In this document: positions 7,679 to 20,600 of the stretch, piece by piece
Position numbering within the stretch: position 1 is the first letter of the stretch
Layout of the letters: each line of letters starts with the position of its first letter
NCBI RefSeq assembly: GCF_026107645.2
Contig: NZ_JAPCHV010000003.1
Location: 186,001-250,000, forward strand
Length of the DNA stretch: 64,000 nt
DNA from: Flavobacterium sp. MFBS3-15
GTDB lineage: Bacteria > Bacteroidota > Bacteroidia > Flavobacteriales > Flavobacteriaceae
Reading direction: 5' to 3'
Notes under the pieces: model-generated
What the model was told of the DNA's origin: nothing
The model's database searches: none
Seen by the model: only the letters and a program-made list of their open reading frames with translations
Made by a program: the position numbers and the translations under genes

Positions 7679-10507
7679 ATGAGAGCATCCGTAAAAAATA
7701 TAGCGCTGAAAACAGGCAAGTGGCTTGGCATTACGATAGTGTCCATACTTTTGCTGATGTTCCTCATTCCGTTGTTTTTTCCCGGCACGGTATCGGACCA
7801 GGTTAAAAGGCTCGCCAACAAAAGCCTTGCGGGCGAATTGAACTTCTCTAAATCAAGGCTGTCGTTCTTTACCCATTTCCCATCGCTTACTGTTTCGCTG
7901 GACGACCTTTCGCTCAAAGGCTCGGCGCCGTTTGCCAATGATACTTTGCTGAAAGCCGAGCAGGTGGCTTTTGGCATCAACCTGAAGAGGCTGATATTTG
8001 ATAATGAGGTCAAGATAGATGAGCTGTACGTGTCAGACGCATTCATCAATGTGATGGTGAACCGGAATGGGGAGGCCAACTATAATGTATATGTAGCCGA
8101 AAAAGACCAACCGAAGGATACGCTCTCCGAAGGCACCGCCATCAGGCTGGACCGCATCGACCTCGACAACTGCCGCATACGCTATAACGACCGTTCGGCT
8201 AAGATACTGGTAGATGCCTATGGTTTCAACTATGTAGGCAAGGGCGACCTCAGTGAGGACGTTTTCGACCTGCAGACGGACGCTCGTATCGACTCAGTGG
8301 ACTTTTATTACGACCGGGTTCCCTACCTGGAAAAGAAACGGGTGCGTGCCGACCTGATTACCCGCATCAATACCAACTCGCTTTCGTTCATATTGCAAAA
8401 GAACGAATTGCGCATCAACCGCCTTCCGGTTGAGTTTACAGGCGAATTTACGATACTGAGGGACGGCTACAATATCAATATCGATGCCGCATCGGAAAAT
8501 ACCACGGTTAAAGATTTATTGTCTGTACTTCCACCGCAATACCTTACCTGGCTCGAGGAAACCAAAATAAAGGGCCGGAGCGATTTGCTGTTTACCTTCA
8601 AAGGTCGGTATAATGCATCGACCAACCAGCAGCCCGACCTCGGCTTTAACCTCAAAGTGACCGATGGTTCGGTAGAATATGCCGATGCCCCGGTACCGCT
8701 TACCGACTTTAACCTCGACCTGAATGCCATGCTGCCCTCGCTCGATGCGGAGAAGCTGAACATCAACCTTCGGAAGCTTGATTTCAAGGTAGGGGAGAAG
8801 GATTATTTCCATGCCTTTTTGCAAACAAAGGGGTTGAGTGTAATGGATGTAAAAGCCGATGTAAAAGGCGCTCTCGACCTTAAGACCCTGGATGCGGCGC
8901 TTGGGTTGCAGAACATGGATTTGAAAGGCTTGTTGAAAATGGATATTGTGGCAAACGGTCAGTATAATACCGAAAAGAAACTCTTTCCCAAAGCGAAAGG
9001 CGGCATCAACCTGCAAAACGGCTGGCTGAAAACCGACTACTATCCCAACCCGATTACCGGCATCACATTTGTCGCCAGCCTGCAAAACGGAAACGGCACC
9101 TTTGAAGATTTGAAGGTGGCAGTCACTCCCGCATCATTCGTGTTTGAGGGCAACCCGGTGTATGTGAATGCCACGGTGTCAGATTTTGCCGATTTATTCT
9201 ATGATGCACGGATTAAAGGGGAGCTGAACGTGGGACGCATATACAAAGTATTTAAACAGGAAGGTCTCGACGTTACCGGCTATGCAAAAGCCGACCTTGC
9301 ACTGAAAGGCCGGCAGAGCTATGCCACCACCGGGCAGTATGGGAAGCTGGACAACAAGGGCAGCCTCATCCTGAAAAACATAAAGACCACTTCGGAACTG
9401 TTCCCGAAAGCCTTCTTCATTAATGAGGGATATTTTACTTTTCAAAATGAAAAGATGTGGTTTGATAAGTTTAAAGCGGCCTATGGCAAATCGGATTTTG
9501 CCATCAACGGCTATTTGCTCAATACCATCAATTACTTTCTGGAATCGAATGGCACGCTGGCCGGTAATTTCAACCTGAAGTCGAAGCTGATTAATGTGGA
9601 TGAGTTCATGGCACTGGAAGAAGGTGAGAACAGGGACCGCAAAGCAAAGATGGAATATGCCAAAGAGGAGAACCCGAAAATGAGCGGGGTGGTGGTGTTG
9701 CCCACTAACCTGAATGTGTCGCTTGTGGCCAATGCCGATAAAGTGGAATACACAGGATTGGTGCTCAATAACCTGATTGGCAAAGTGGGTATCAATAAAG
9801 GGCGGCTGTATTTGGAAAACACCAACTTCAACATCATTGGCTGTACAGTAAATATCGATGCAGGCTATAAAAGTGAATCGCCAACGGCTGCAAACTTTGA
9901 AGGGCACTTCAGGGCAAAAGATTTCAGCGTCAAACGGGCGTATAAAGAGATACCGCTTTTCCACGACCTGGTGACTGCGGCTGAAAAAGCCGAGGGCATC
10001 ATCTCGGTAGATTATAAGATAAAGGGCGACCTCGACGGCAACATGAGCCCTGTCATGCCGTCACTGGAAGGCGGCGGTACAATTTCGGTAAGGGATGTAA
10101 AAGTTGTTGGGCTAAAGCTGTTTGGCGGCATCAGTGATAAAACGGGCTCTAAAGAAATGGACAACCCCAACCTGAAGGATATTACCATAAAAACCAGGAT
10201 AGATAACAACCTGGTGCGTATTGACGACTTTACCTTTAAAGTAGCTGTTTTCAGGCCAACCATAAAAGGCACAACCAGCTTTGACGGGCTCCTTGACCTG
10301 AGGATACGCCTGGGGCTTCCGCCGGCAGGGCTAATTGGTGTGCCAATTGTTGTAACGGGAACGCATGAAGACCCACAGATAAAGGTGTTCAGCAAAACCG
10401 GTAAAAAAATAGAGGAGGCGGTTTACAACGAAAAGACCAATATGCTGGTGAAAAAAGAAAAAGTTGAGAAAGATAAAAATGATGACAAAAAGAAAAAGCC
10501 CGATTAA
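7679..10507 (+). CDS. AsmA-family envelope protein
   Basis: A 942-residue AsmA-like protein. Residues about 15-37 form one N-terminal membrane helix (WLGITIVSILLLMFLIPLFF), followed by the typical AsmA start LSFFTHFPSLTVSLDDLSLKG and a very long beta-rich body expected in the periplasm. The C-terminal region with LDLRIRLGLPPAGLIGVPIVVTG is the conserved AsmA C-terminal segment; the protein ends in a Lys/Asp-rich tail. Proteins of this superfamily (AsmA, TamB, YhdP) are thought to form grooves that carry phospholipids between membranes, so a lipid-transport or outer-membrane homeostasis role is inferred. It is monocistronic; a terminator hairpin overlaps its stop codon. A second related protein is encoded at 34811-36406. 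Confidence 0.85.
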   Translation: MRASVKNIALKTGKWLGITIVSILLLMFLIPLFFPGTVSDQVKRLANKSLAGELNFSKSRLSFFTHFPSLTVSLDDLSLKGSAPFANDTLLKAEQVAFGINLKRLIFDNEVKIDELYVSDAFINVMVNRNGEANYNVYVAEKDQPKDTLSEGTAIRLDRIDLDNCRIRYNDRSAKILVDAYGFNYVGKGDLSEDVFDLQTDARIDSVDFYYDRVPYLEKKRVRADLITRINTNSLSFILQKNELRINRLPVEFTGEFTILRDGYNINIDAASENTTVKDLLSVLPPQYLTWLEETKIKGRSDLLFTFKGRYNASTNQQPDLGFNLKVTDGSVEYADAPVPLTDFNLDLNAMLPSLDAEKLNINLRKLDFKVGEKDYFHAFLQTKGLSVMDVKADVKGALDLKTLDAALGLQNMDLKGLLKMDIVANGQYNTEKKLFPKAKGGINLQNGWLKTDYYPNPITGITFVASLQNGNGTFEDLKVAVTPASFVFEGNPVYVNATVSDFADLFYDARIKGELNVGRIYKVFKQEGLDVTGYAKADLALKGRQSYATTGQYGKLDNKGSLILKNIKTTSELFPKAFFINEGYFTFQNEKMWFDKFKAAYGKSDFAINGYLLNTINYFLESNGTLAGNFNLKSKLINVDEFMALEEGENRDRKAKMEYAKEENPKMSGVVVLPTNLNVSLVANADKVEYTGLVLNNLIGKVGINKGRLYLENTNFNIIGCTVNIDAGYKSESPTAANFEGHFRAKDFSVKRAYKEIPLFHDLVTAAEKAEGIISVDYKIKGDLDGNMSPVMPSLEGGGTISVRDVKVVGLKLFGGISDKTGSKEMDNPNLKDITIKTRIDNNLVRIDDFTFKVAVFRPTIKGTTSFDGLLDLRIRLGLPPAGLIGVPIVVTGTHEDPQIKVFSKTGKKIEEAVYNEKTNMLVKKEKVEKDKNDDKKKKPD

Positions 10508-10515
10508 GGGCTTTT
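10494..10515. terminator. Bidirectional terminator overlapping the AsmA stop codon
   Basis: Arms AAAAGCCC (10494-10501) and GGGCTTTT (10508-10515) around the loop GATTAA, which contains the TAA stop. A and T runs on either side let it serve both the AsmA-like gene and the convergent NifU-type gene. Confidence 0.8.
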
Positions 10516-10528
10516 CTTTATTATAGTG

Positions 10529-11428
10529 TTACGCGTTCAGCGCCTCTACTTTTATATCTTCATCGTTCAGCATGTCTTTCAGCATGTTCTCGATACCGCT
10601 TTTCAGCGTAAAGGTTGATGACGGGCATCCGCTGCACGCGCCCTGCAGTATCACTTTTACGCGTTTTTCCTTTTCATCATAGGAGTCAAAGGCAATGTTG
10701 CCGCCGTCGCCCTGTACTGCCGGTTTCACGTATTCTTCCAATATGTTGATGATGCGTTGCGAGGTAGTGTCAAGGCTGTCAAAATATTCTTCCTTCTGTT
10801 TTTCGGCCTGTGGTGTAGCCCGGATCATTGACTCGTCTATGATAGGTTTGCCCTGCTCGATGTATTCACGGATGAATGTGCGCACTTCGGCAGTGAATTC
10901 ATCCCACTCGGCTATGGCATATTTGGTGATCGAAATATAATTCTCGTCGATGAACACTTCCTTCACAAACGGGAATTTGAACAGTTCCTTAGCCAATGGC
11001 GATGCGGCCGTTTCGTCAATGTTCTTGAACTCGGCCGTTGTTTTGCTCAGCAGCCTGTTCGAAACAAATTTCATAACGGCAGGGTTGGGTGTGGTTTCCA
11101 CATATACGGTAGAAGGTACTTTTTTTGAAGTCTCCTCGTCCTGCTTCACGATCATGCCGCCATCGTTGATGAATTTCGCGATCTGCTCGGCTACATCATC
11201 CTGTACGTCTTCCCATTCCACGATGGAATATTTCTCAATCCCGATAAAGTTACCCGATATGTATACGGTCTTTACAAACGGCAGGTAGAACAATTGCTTT
11301 GCCAAAGGTGAGTTGGCGGTCTCGTCGATATTTTTAAACTCAAAGTTCCTGCTGCCGGCAATGAATTCGCTAAGCTCAAACTTCAGGATAGCAGGGTTTT
11401 GGGTAGATTTTATAGTTACGGTTTCCAT
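10529..11428 (-). CDS. NifU-family iron-sulfur carrier with duplicated Nfu N-terminal domain
   Basis: Predicted cytoplasmic carrier that receives Fe-S clusters and hands them to target enzymes. The 299-residue product has two tandem Nfu N-terminal domains (about residues 1-90 and 105-195; compare QNPAILKFELSEF with PNPAVMKFVSNRL, and NIDETANSPLAKQLF with NIDETAASPLAKELF) and one C-terminal NifU domain whose CSGCPSS supplies the two cluster-binding cysteines. Most Nfu proteins have one N-terminal domain. An ATG at 11458 is in frame but overlaps a promoter -7 box (11447-11454), so the start chosen is the ATG at 11428, preceded by AAAGAAG. The gene converges on the AsmA-like gene through a shared terminator. 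Confidence 0.93.
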   Translation of the reverse strand: METVTIKSTQNPAILKFELSEFIAGSRNFEFKNIDETANSPLAKQLFYLPFVKTVYISGNFIGIEKYSIVEWEDVQDDVAEQIAKFINDGGMIVKQDEETSKKVPSTVYVETTPNPAVMKFVSNRLLSKTTAEFKNIDETAASPLAKELFKFPFVKEVFIDENYISITKYAIAEWDEFTAEVRTFIREYIEQGKPIIDESMIRATPQAEKQKEEYFDSLDTTSQRIINILEEYVKPAVQGDGGNIAFDSYDEKEKRVKVILQGACSGCPSSTFTLKSGIENMLKDMLNDEDIKVEALNA

Positions 11429-11446
11429 GTCTTCTTTAATTTTATG

Positions 11447-11454
11447 CAAAATTA
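11447..11454 (-). promoter_or_regulatory. -7 box of the NifU-family gene
   Basis: Minus-strand TAATTTTG fits TAnnTTTG. It lies inside the ten-codon N-terminal extension that a start at 11458 would give, and so argues for the start at 11428. No good -33 TTG is seen. Confidence 0.5.
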
Positions 11455-11603
11455 GCATAAAAAAAATTGAAAAAAGAGGGTAGGGTTAGGAGCTTTTGAA
11501 ATGTTATTCATAAAATATACTAATCACATCAGTTATTTGTGTAAAGATTTTCAATGAATTTGTGATTTTTATAAATTTTCATCTAAAAGTATTGCTGAAT
11601 ATT

Positions 11604-11611
11604 TATATTTG
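11604..11611 (+). promoter_or_regulatory. Candidate -7 box for the giant type B surface protein
   Basis: TATATTTG at 11604-11611 matches TAnnTTTG and would give a leader of about 70 bases. The whole 230-base spacer is AT-rich and no TTG stands at the right distance, so this is provisional. Confidence 0.4.
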
Positions 11612-11689
11612 ATTCCTTGTACCTATTAACTGTTTGTTCAGCAATTTATAACAAGTTGTTAACAACCGGCCTATATTAAAAACTGCTAT

Positions 11690-14600
11690 ATGAAGAAACT
11701 ACTACTAATTCTCTTATTGGCTCTGGGAACGATTGCGGCAAATGCCCAGTCAAACATCTCAGTTTTCAGCACCAATCCTAACGGTACTTATGTTCAGGGT
11801 GATGTGATGACCTATACCGTAATGGTGACCAATACAGGTCCTGACCCTGCTTCCAATGTGCTGGTGTACATGCCGATTCCGGCCGACATTCCGATGCCGC
11901 CGGGCATTAACAAATTCTGGTGGACTACCAGCCTGGAATATGTTCCGCCACCGGCCGTACAGCCTGTCCACATGAATGTGAACCTTAGCTATACCATTCC
12001 TACGCTTGCAGTGAACCAGACTGTGAGCTTTACGATCAATATAAGGATACCGAGCGACTACGAGCTGGATATAAACCCGGTGCGTGTAACCTATGCATCC
12101 CAGTCGGACCTTGTGGTAGTGAATACCGATAACCAGGCGCATTATATACCGGGACAAAACTCGGTTTACACGGTTACCGTAACGAACAACGGCCCCGAAG
12201 ATGCGACCCTTGTAAGGGTGCTTAATGCCATACCTGCGGGGATCACCCAGTTTTCATGGGTAGGGAGCAATGGCTCTGTAGGGAACAATGTTGCCCTTAA
12301 CAACCTGCTTAATGTACTGCCTGTGGGCGAAACGGTTACCTACACCATCACTGTAGGTGTGCCGGCAAACTATACGGGCAACCTTACCAGCACAACTTCC
12401 CTGAATGTCTCGGTGACCGACCCGGTGCCGGGATGCACTCAGTGCTCCGATACCGATACGGCGCCACCGGTTGCCGACATTTTAGTCACCAATACAGACG
12501 GGCAAACGACCTATACACCCGGAGAAGAATCTGTATATACCGTAACGGTGACCAATAACGGCCCTGCTGCCGTAAACAACCTTGATGTAAACGGTGTCCT
12601 GCCGGCAGGAGTAACTGAAATTTCATGGGTGGGCAGCAACGGTACTTCGGGAACAGGCCCAATTGATGATACTCTTGCAACCCTTGCCAATGGCGAGTCG
12701 GTAACGTATACGGTGACACTTGTGGTGCCTTTGGGTACTACAGGTGATTTTTTGCATACGGTAGGTACCAGTGCACAGTTCCTGAACGATCCTGTTCCGG
12801 CATGTACAGGCTGTACAGATACCAATACCCCGGCGCCTGTTGCCGACATAGAGGTGGTTAACACCAACGGACAAACCCATTATGTTGCGGGAGCTTCTTC
12901 GGTATATACCGTAACCGTAACGAATAACGGCCCTTCGCCGGCCGCCAACGTTGAGGTTGAAAATGCCATTCCGGCAGGCATCACGTCTTTTTCCTGGACA
13001 GGGAGCAATGGCTCTTCCGGTACGGATGTGCAGCTTGAAGACACCCTGCCTGCACTGGCAGTGGGCGAAACGGTGACCTATACCATAACACTCGATGTGC
13101 CTGCCGGATACAATGCGCCTACACTGGTGAGTACGGCATCTGCCACAAGCGATACTACAGATCATGTGCCTGCCTGTGAGGAATGTGTGGATACCGATAA
13201 CATTCCTGCGGCCGATATTGTGGTGGTGAATACCAACAACCAGTACAGCTATGTGGCGGGCGCTTCTTCTACATACACCGTAACGGTAACCAATAACGGC
13301 CCGTCGGATGCGGTAAATGTGAGTGTTGAAAATGCCATCCCAACAGGTATAACCTCATTTTCATGGACGGGAAGCAACGGGTCTGAAGGGACGGACGAGC
13401 CGCTGTCGGATGACATACCTTTGCTTGCCGTGGGTGAAACAGTTACGTATACCATTACGCTTGACGTGCCTGCGGATTATTCGGAACCGTCGCTGGTAAG
13501 CACTACGGCAGTTACAAGCGATACGCTGGATCCGGATCCTGCCTGCGAAGGCTGTACTGACACCGATAATGACGTGCCGCTTGCCGACATTGTAATTTCA
13601 AACACCAATAACCAGATATCCTACACGGCGGGAACGACAGCTACCTATACCGTAGTGGTAACCAACGCGGGTCCGCAGGATGCGGAAAACGTGAGTGTGG
13701 CCAATGCCATCCCTGCGGGAATAACCGCTTTTTCATGGACAGGCAGCAATGGCTCTGAAGGCACGGATGTACCGCTTGCCGATATGATTCCTGCCCTGGC
13801 GATAGGAGAGTCGGTTACCTATACGATAACCATAGCGATTCCGGCAGATTATGATGAGGATTTTCTTGTGAGCGGGGCAACGGTAGTTTCCAGCGACACG
13901 GATGACCCTGACCTGACCTGTGCCGGGTGCGTTGATAGTGACTTTAACAGCGCCAATGCAACCGATATTGTTGTCGTGAACACGAACGGATCGGCATATT
14001 ATACTGCGGGAGGCCAATCAGTCTACACCGTGACCGTAACAAACAACGGCCCGGCCGATGCTGTGAACGTTGTTGTTGAAAACGCTGTTCCTGCAGGCAT
14101 TACCGATTTTGACTGGACGGGCAGCAACGGATCTTCGGGTACGGATGCAGCCCTTGAAGATACCATTGCTACGCTGGCAGCAGGGGCGACTGTTACCTAT
14201 ACAGTTACACTGCAGGTTCCTGCCGATTATGATGGTTACCTGATAAGTGAGGCCTCGGCTACAGTGGTTACAGATCCTGACCCTTCATGCACCCAGTGTG
14301 TGGATACGGATACCAATAATGATGATGAGGCCGACATAGTGGTTACCAATACCAATGGACAAAATACATACATTGCGGGTACAACAACGGTATATACCGT
14401 TACCGTGAGCAACCAGGGACCTGATACTGCACTGAACGTAAATGTAAGCAATGCGGTTCCTGCCGGCATTACCAACTTTACATGGACAGGCAGCAATGGC
14501 ACTGCAGGCTCCGGCGCGCTTGCCGATGTTCTTGATGAGCTGGCAGCGGGAGAAACGGTAACCTATACCATAACTGCAGGAATCCCTGCAGGCTATACAG

Positions 14601-17600
14601 GCAACCTTGTGAGCGAAACGCAGGTGACCAGCCTTACGGCAGACCCTGTGCCTGCCTGCCCGGCTTGTACGGACACCGACATACAGGGGTCGGCAAACCT
14701 GGTAACGACTAAAGTGATTACATCTTCCGCTAATAACCAATATACTGCGGGAACCGATCTTGTATATAAAATAACCATAACCAACCAGGGGCCTACTGAG
14801 GCGCAAAACGTTTCGGTGCAGGACATGATACCTGCCGGGCTGCCTGTAGCCAATGTAACATGGAGCGGCAACGGGACAGAGGGTACCGGCAACCTTGCAG
14901 ATGCCATACCGGTTCTTGCCGTGGGTGAAACGGTAATTTATACTTTAACCGTTCCGGTACCAAGCGGGTATGACCAGGAAGCCAACATTGCCAATACCGT
15001 TAATGTAACCAGTAGTACCCCGGATCCTGTTCCTGCCTGTCCTGGCTGTTCGGTTACGGCCACACCAAATCCTTTGGCTAATATTGTAACGTTAAAAACC
15101 AATGGGCAGGACAAGTACGACCAAGGTACGGTAACTACCTACACCATCACGGTGTCTAACCCGGGGCCAAGTGATGCCTACAACGTATATGTAGAAGACT
15201 TTAAGCCGGTAAACACTTTTGTGTTTACATGGAGCGGTAACGGTGCCGCGGGATCAGGGATGCTGCAGAATACCATAGACATCCTGCCTGCCGGTGAGAG
15301 TGTAATTTATACGGTAAATGTTACTATTCCGGATAACTATGTTGCTTCAACTACCGAGCTGAAGAATACGGTAACAGTAACTTCAGATACTCCGGATCCT
15401 GTACCGGGCTGTTTTGGCTGTGTGGACAGTGACCAGCCTAACCCGGCACATGTTACTGTTACGAGGAATGAATACTCTATTGAAGAACTGGTAAGGGATG
15501 TGCTTATCGATATCCAGTGCGTTGATATTTCAAATATTACATGGAGTGCCGGCCCCGGTGATATGGGGATAGGCTATTTCAAGAAAAACAACTCCACTTT
15601 TCCGGTAAAGAGCGGGATCATACTCATGACAGGTGATGCGATGCAGGCCGGTGCTCACAATACAAGCCAGCTATCTACCGGTGAATTTAACTGTTGTCAG
15701 GATGATCAATTATTCAACTACATCCAGTCACTGGGTATAGACCCGGGACTTTCTGCGCATCGAAATGCCACAAAAATTGAATTTGACTTTGTTCCGCTGG
15801 CACCGCACATGAGCTTCGACTTCGTTTTTGCCTCAGAAGAATATGGTCAGTACCAGTGTCAGTTTTCTGATGCTTTCGCTTTCTTTTTGACCAATACTAC
15901 TACCGGGGTAACGACCAACCTCGCCTTAGTTCCTAATACCACCACACCTATAGCGGTTACAACAATCAGGAATTCACTGTATAATACTCCGGGCAATAAC
16001 TGCGCGTCACAAAACCAACAATATTTCGCTGCTTTCTATCCGCAGGCCGCCAACTCGACTGCCCCTATTAATTTTAACGGAAGGACTACCATTATGACAG
16101 CTGAGTCTGATGTTGATGCGGGTACAACATACCATATCAAATTGGTAATTGCCGACAGGAATGATAATGCCCTTGACTCAGCCGTATTCCTTTCCGCGGG
16201 AAGTTTCGATATTGGCCAGCCGGAACTGCCGGAAGACATAACCTTTGCAGCCAATACCGCACTTTGCGACGGCGATGTATACGAGATTGTACCTACCGTA
16301 AGCGGAAGCGTGGAATATTTTTATACATGGGAAAAGGATGGCGTTCTGGTTGTTGATGACAATGATGACCCGGTAACTACCGAAACACTGACGATAGACG
16401 GCCCCGGTACTTATACGCTTTTGGCCAGCACCGCCGCATCGCCTGACTGTAATATAAGGCAGGATATTATTATTGAATACTATCCGCCCGATACGTCTGT
16501 AGATCCTGAAAACCTTACAGCGTGCAGCGATGGTGATGATACGGCTTTATTTAATCTGGAGCAAAATACAGCTACCATGCTTTCGGGCTTTGGTGACCCA
16601 CTCTATTATGAAGTGTACTACTTTACAAGCATGGAAGAGCTTGTGGACGATTTCCCTGTTCCTTTCCCTACTGAATTTGAAGGTACAAACGGACAGACGA
16701 TCTATGCGAGGATAACAAGGTATGGTACCGACTGTATGTTCATAAAGGAATTCAACCTGATCATATCCGACTGTAACCTTCCGCTTAACGCACCGCTAAC
16801 TATGCATGTGTGTGAAGATGCTCCGTATGATTCACATGAGATATTCGACCTGACTTCGCAGGAAGATTATATGATGGAAGATTTCGACGATATGTCGCTT
16901 TATACCATTACCTACCACAACAATGCAGCCGATGCATTATCGGGCGAAGATGACATCGAGAGCCCTGAAACCTACAACGGCACTACCGAAACCATATTTG
17001 TAAGGGTAGAGGAAATTGCCAACCCGCTTGCTTTTGGTACAACGCAGTTTGACCTTATAGTTACGCCGCAGCCATTCTTTGAAGAGGTTGAGGACATCGA
17101 GGTGTGCGACAGCTATACCCTGCCTGTATTTGATGAAGGCGACTATTATTCAGCGGCGGACGGTACCGGAACGGTATATCCTGACGGGCACGTTCTTACC
17201 GCTACCACTACCGTATACAGGTATAAGAGGGAAGGTAATCCGCCATACACCTGTGAATATGAGAATGATTTTGTAGTAACCATAAACGAGACACCGGTAG
17301 TAGATACCCCGGATAACATTGCCGTATGCGGCAGCTACATATTGCCTGCCCTTACTGTAGGCAGCTATTATGATGCAGATAACAATGTGATAGCCGCAGG
17401 TACTGAAATTACCCAAACGCAGGATATCACCATATATGCTGAAACAGGTACCGACGGCATGTGTTCGGATACGCACACATTTACCGTTACCATAAACAAT
17501 GAGCCCGTATTAGTGCCGGCAACGCCGCTGGAGCTTTGCGATGACGACTTTGACGGCATAGCGGTATTTGACCTTGAGCCGTCTGCCGGAGAGGTGATAA

Positions 17601-20600
17601 ACGGTGCAACCAACCTTACTGTAACCTATCACTCTACGCTTGCATTGGCACAGGACAATACTGAAGACATCGATACTCCTTCGGCCTACCCATCGGCAAC
17701 AGGAAGCGTATTCATCAGGGCGGTAGAAACAGGCACTACAACCAACTGCTACTCGATAGAGGAGGTGCAGCTTACCGTGAACCCAAGGCCTGCCGTACCG
17801 GCTGTAGAAGATTATGTTCTATGTGACGATAACAACTCGCCTGATGGCATCGAGGTATTCGACCTTACATCTAAAGATGACGATGCAACCAACGGTGTTG
17901 CAGGACTGACAGTAACTTATTATGATAATGAAACAGCCGCATTGGAAGACGGTACGCCTATAGCTGGCCCGGATGCTTATGCCAACACTTCGAGCCCGCA
18001 AACTATTTGGGTGAGGGTGGAAAGCGCATCAGGCTGCCGCAGCGTAGGCTCGTTCGACCTGATCGTGAACCCGTTGCCGCTGTTTAATGACAACATGGAG
18101 CCGTTCTACTCGTGTGAGGAGGATCCGGGCATAGGGATATTCGACCTTAACGAAGTGACCCCGGTATTGCTTGTGGATGCTTCGCCAACTATAGTAGATT
18201 ACTACGCTACACAAGCGGAAGCGCAGGACGGTACAGGCCCGGCATTGCCAATGGCCTATACTACCGCTACCACTACCATATATGCAAGGATAGAAAGTAC
18301 GGTAACGGATTGTATCTCGGTAGCCCCGGTTGAGCTGGAAGTGATTCCTGCACCGGTAGCCCCGGAACCGGATGACATTGAAGTGTGTGACCCTGAAAAT
18401 GACGGCACCGCTGTATTCAACATGAACCCGACTCTTGCAGCCATGCAGGCGGCACTGGGCAATACGGTACAGCTTACCGTTCACCGCAACTTTACGGAGG
18501 CGGAAGCAGGTTCGAACGACATTACCAACACAGGCAGCTATACCAATGTACCTGCGCTTACAATAGGCGGTGTGCAAACGGTATATGTGCTGGCGCAAAG
18601 CTCACAGACGGACTGCTACGACATTGTGCCTTTAAACCTTGTGGTGAACCCGTCGCCGGTAGCAACTACTCCGCAGCCATTCGTGCTGTGTGACGATAAC
18701 AACTCGCCTGATGGTGTTGAGGTGTTTGACCTGACAACAAAGGTTGACGAAATACTTGGCGGGCTTGATCCGGCGCAATATACAGTAACCTTCTATGCCA
18801 CGGCAGGAAATGCCGCGGGCAACATCGAGCCGGATACCGACCCTGCCAACCATAACAGCGGCAACGGAAGCGTATTTGCAAGGGTAACCAATAACGATAC
18901 CGGATGCTATGATGTAGTTGAGCTTGAGCTGATCGTGAACCCGCTTCCGCTGGTAGCGACAGCACTGGAGCCCTACTATGCCTGTGAAGAAGAACCCGGA
19001 CAGGGCTTATTCGACCTTTCGGAAATAGATGAGGATGTGACCATGGGCGCATCGGGCGTAACGGTAGCCTACTATGAAACGCTGGGCCAGGCACAGCTGG
19101 GGCTTGACGATTACCTGCCGGCCATGTACCTGTCTGAAACGGCTACCATCTATGCAAGGATTGAAGATGTGGTGACACATTGTATCGTGATAGGCACTGT
19201 AGACCTTGAGGTGCTGCCTGCACCAATAGCTACCCAGCCGGATCCTATACATTCGTGCGACCCGGATAATAACCTGGAGGCCGACTTTAACCTGGAGCCA
19301 ACGCTTGCACTCATAGAGGCGCAGCTGGGCAACGTGGTTACGGCCATACCTTTTGAAACATACAACGATGCCTTCTACGGGGCGATGAATAACATCATTA
19401 CCAATACAACATCGTATACCAACCTGCAGCTGTATACTACTAATGGCATCCAGACAATATACATACGTGTAGAATCGGACCAGACGGAGTGTTTTGATAT
19501 TGTAGAGCTGCAGCTGATAGTGGAGCCTTCGCCGGTAGCTGTTGAGCCGGAGCCGTACATACTGTGCGACAACGGTAACAACGACACTGATGGCATTGCA
19601 GTATTTGACCTTACCACGCTTGAGGAAGGAATATTGGGCACGCATGACCCTGCGCTGTTTACGGTGACATTCCATGACGAACTTGGGCAGATACCTACAC
19701 CGGCAAGCTATAGCAGCGGCAGCGCTGTAATCATTGGAAGGGTGACTAACAATGTTTCAGGATGTACTGATGAAGTAGATGTGGAACTGATCGTGAACCC
19801 GCTTCCGGTAGCCAACCCGCCGGTGCCGTTTACCGTTTGTGATGAAAACAACCCGGGCGATGAGGTAGAGGAGTTTGACCTTACTACCAAAATACCGGAA
19901 ATCATCACTACGCCATCGGGTGTCCAGGATGGCATAATCGTGACATTCTTTAAGGATTACAACGATGCGGTAGCAGGAACAGGCGCAAGCCAGATACTGA
20001 ACCCTGAGACGTATACCAACTCAGTTGCGGTAGAGACCATATTTGTAAGGGCAACCGTAGAGGAAACCGGATGCTACAGGATCGTGCTGCTCGATGTGAG
20101 GGTAGAGCCGATGCCGGTACTGGTATTGCCAACGCAGGAAGAACTTACTACCTGTGATACTACAGGCCTTGGATTTGGCCAGTTTGACCTTGAAGCCCTT
20201 GTGGAGGACATGGTGAACGATGCGCCAAACCTTGAGGTGACCTTCCACCTGACGTACCAGGATGCCCTTGATGGGGTTAACCCGATAACAGAAGACCTGT
20301 CCAACTACCACAACGTAAACCCGGGCATGCAATATTTGTATGTAAGGGTAAGGAATACCGTGAGCAACTGTGTGAGGCAGGAGCCTTATACCATAATGCT
20401 TATTGTTGAACCGGCACCAACGGCACCGGAAGACCTTATCGACCTTGTACAGTGTGACGACCAGGACAACAACGGGCAGGATGACAGGGCGTATTTTGAC
20501 CTGACGGTACAGGACGCACCTATACTGGAACATGTAGCTCCGACAACCGTAACGATAGAATATTTTACGACAGAGGATAATGCTATCAATGGTGCACCAA

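Noticed and set aside
11429..11458. N-terminal ten codons added to the NifU-family gene
   Set aside because: They overlap a TAnnTTTG box and are unlike the family start; the ATG at 11428 is preferred.
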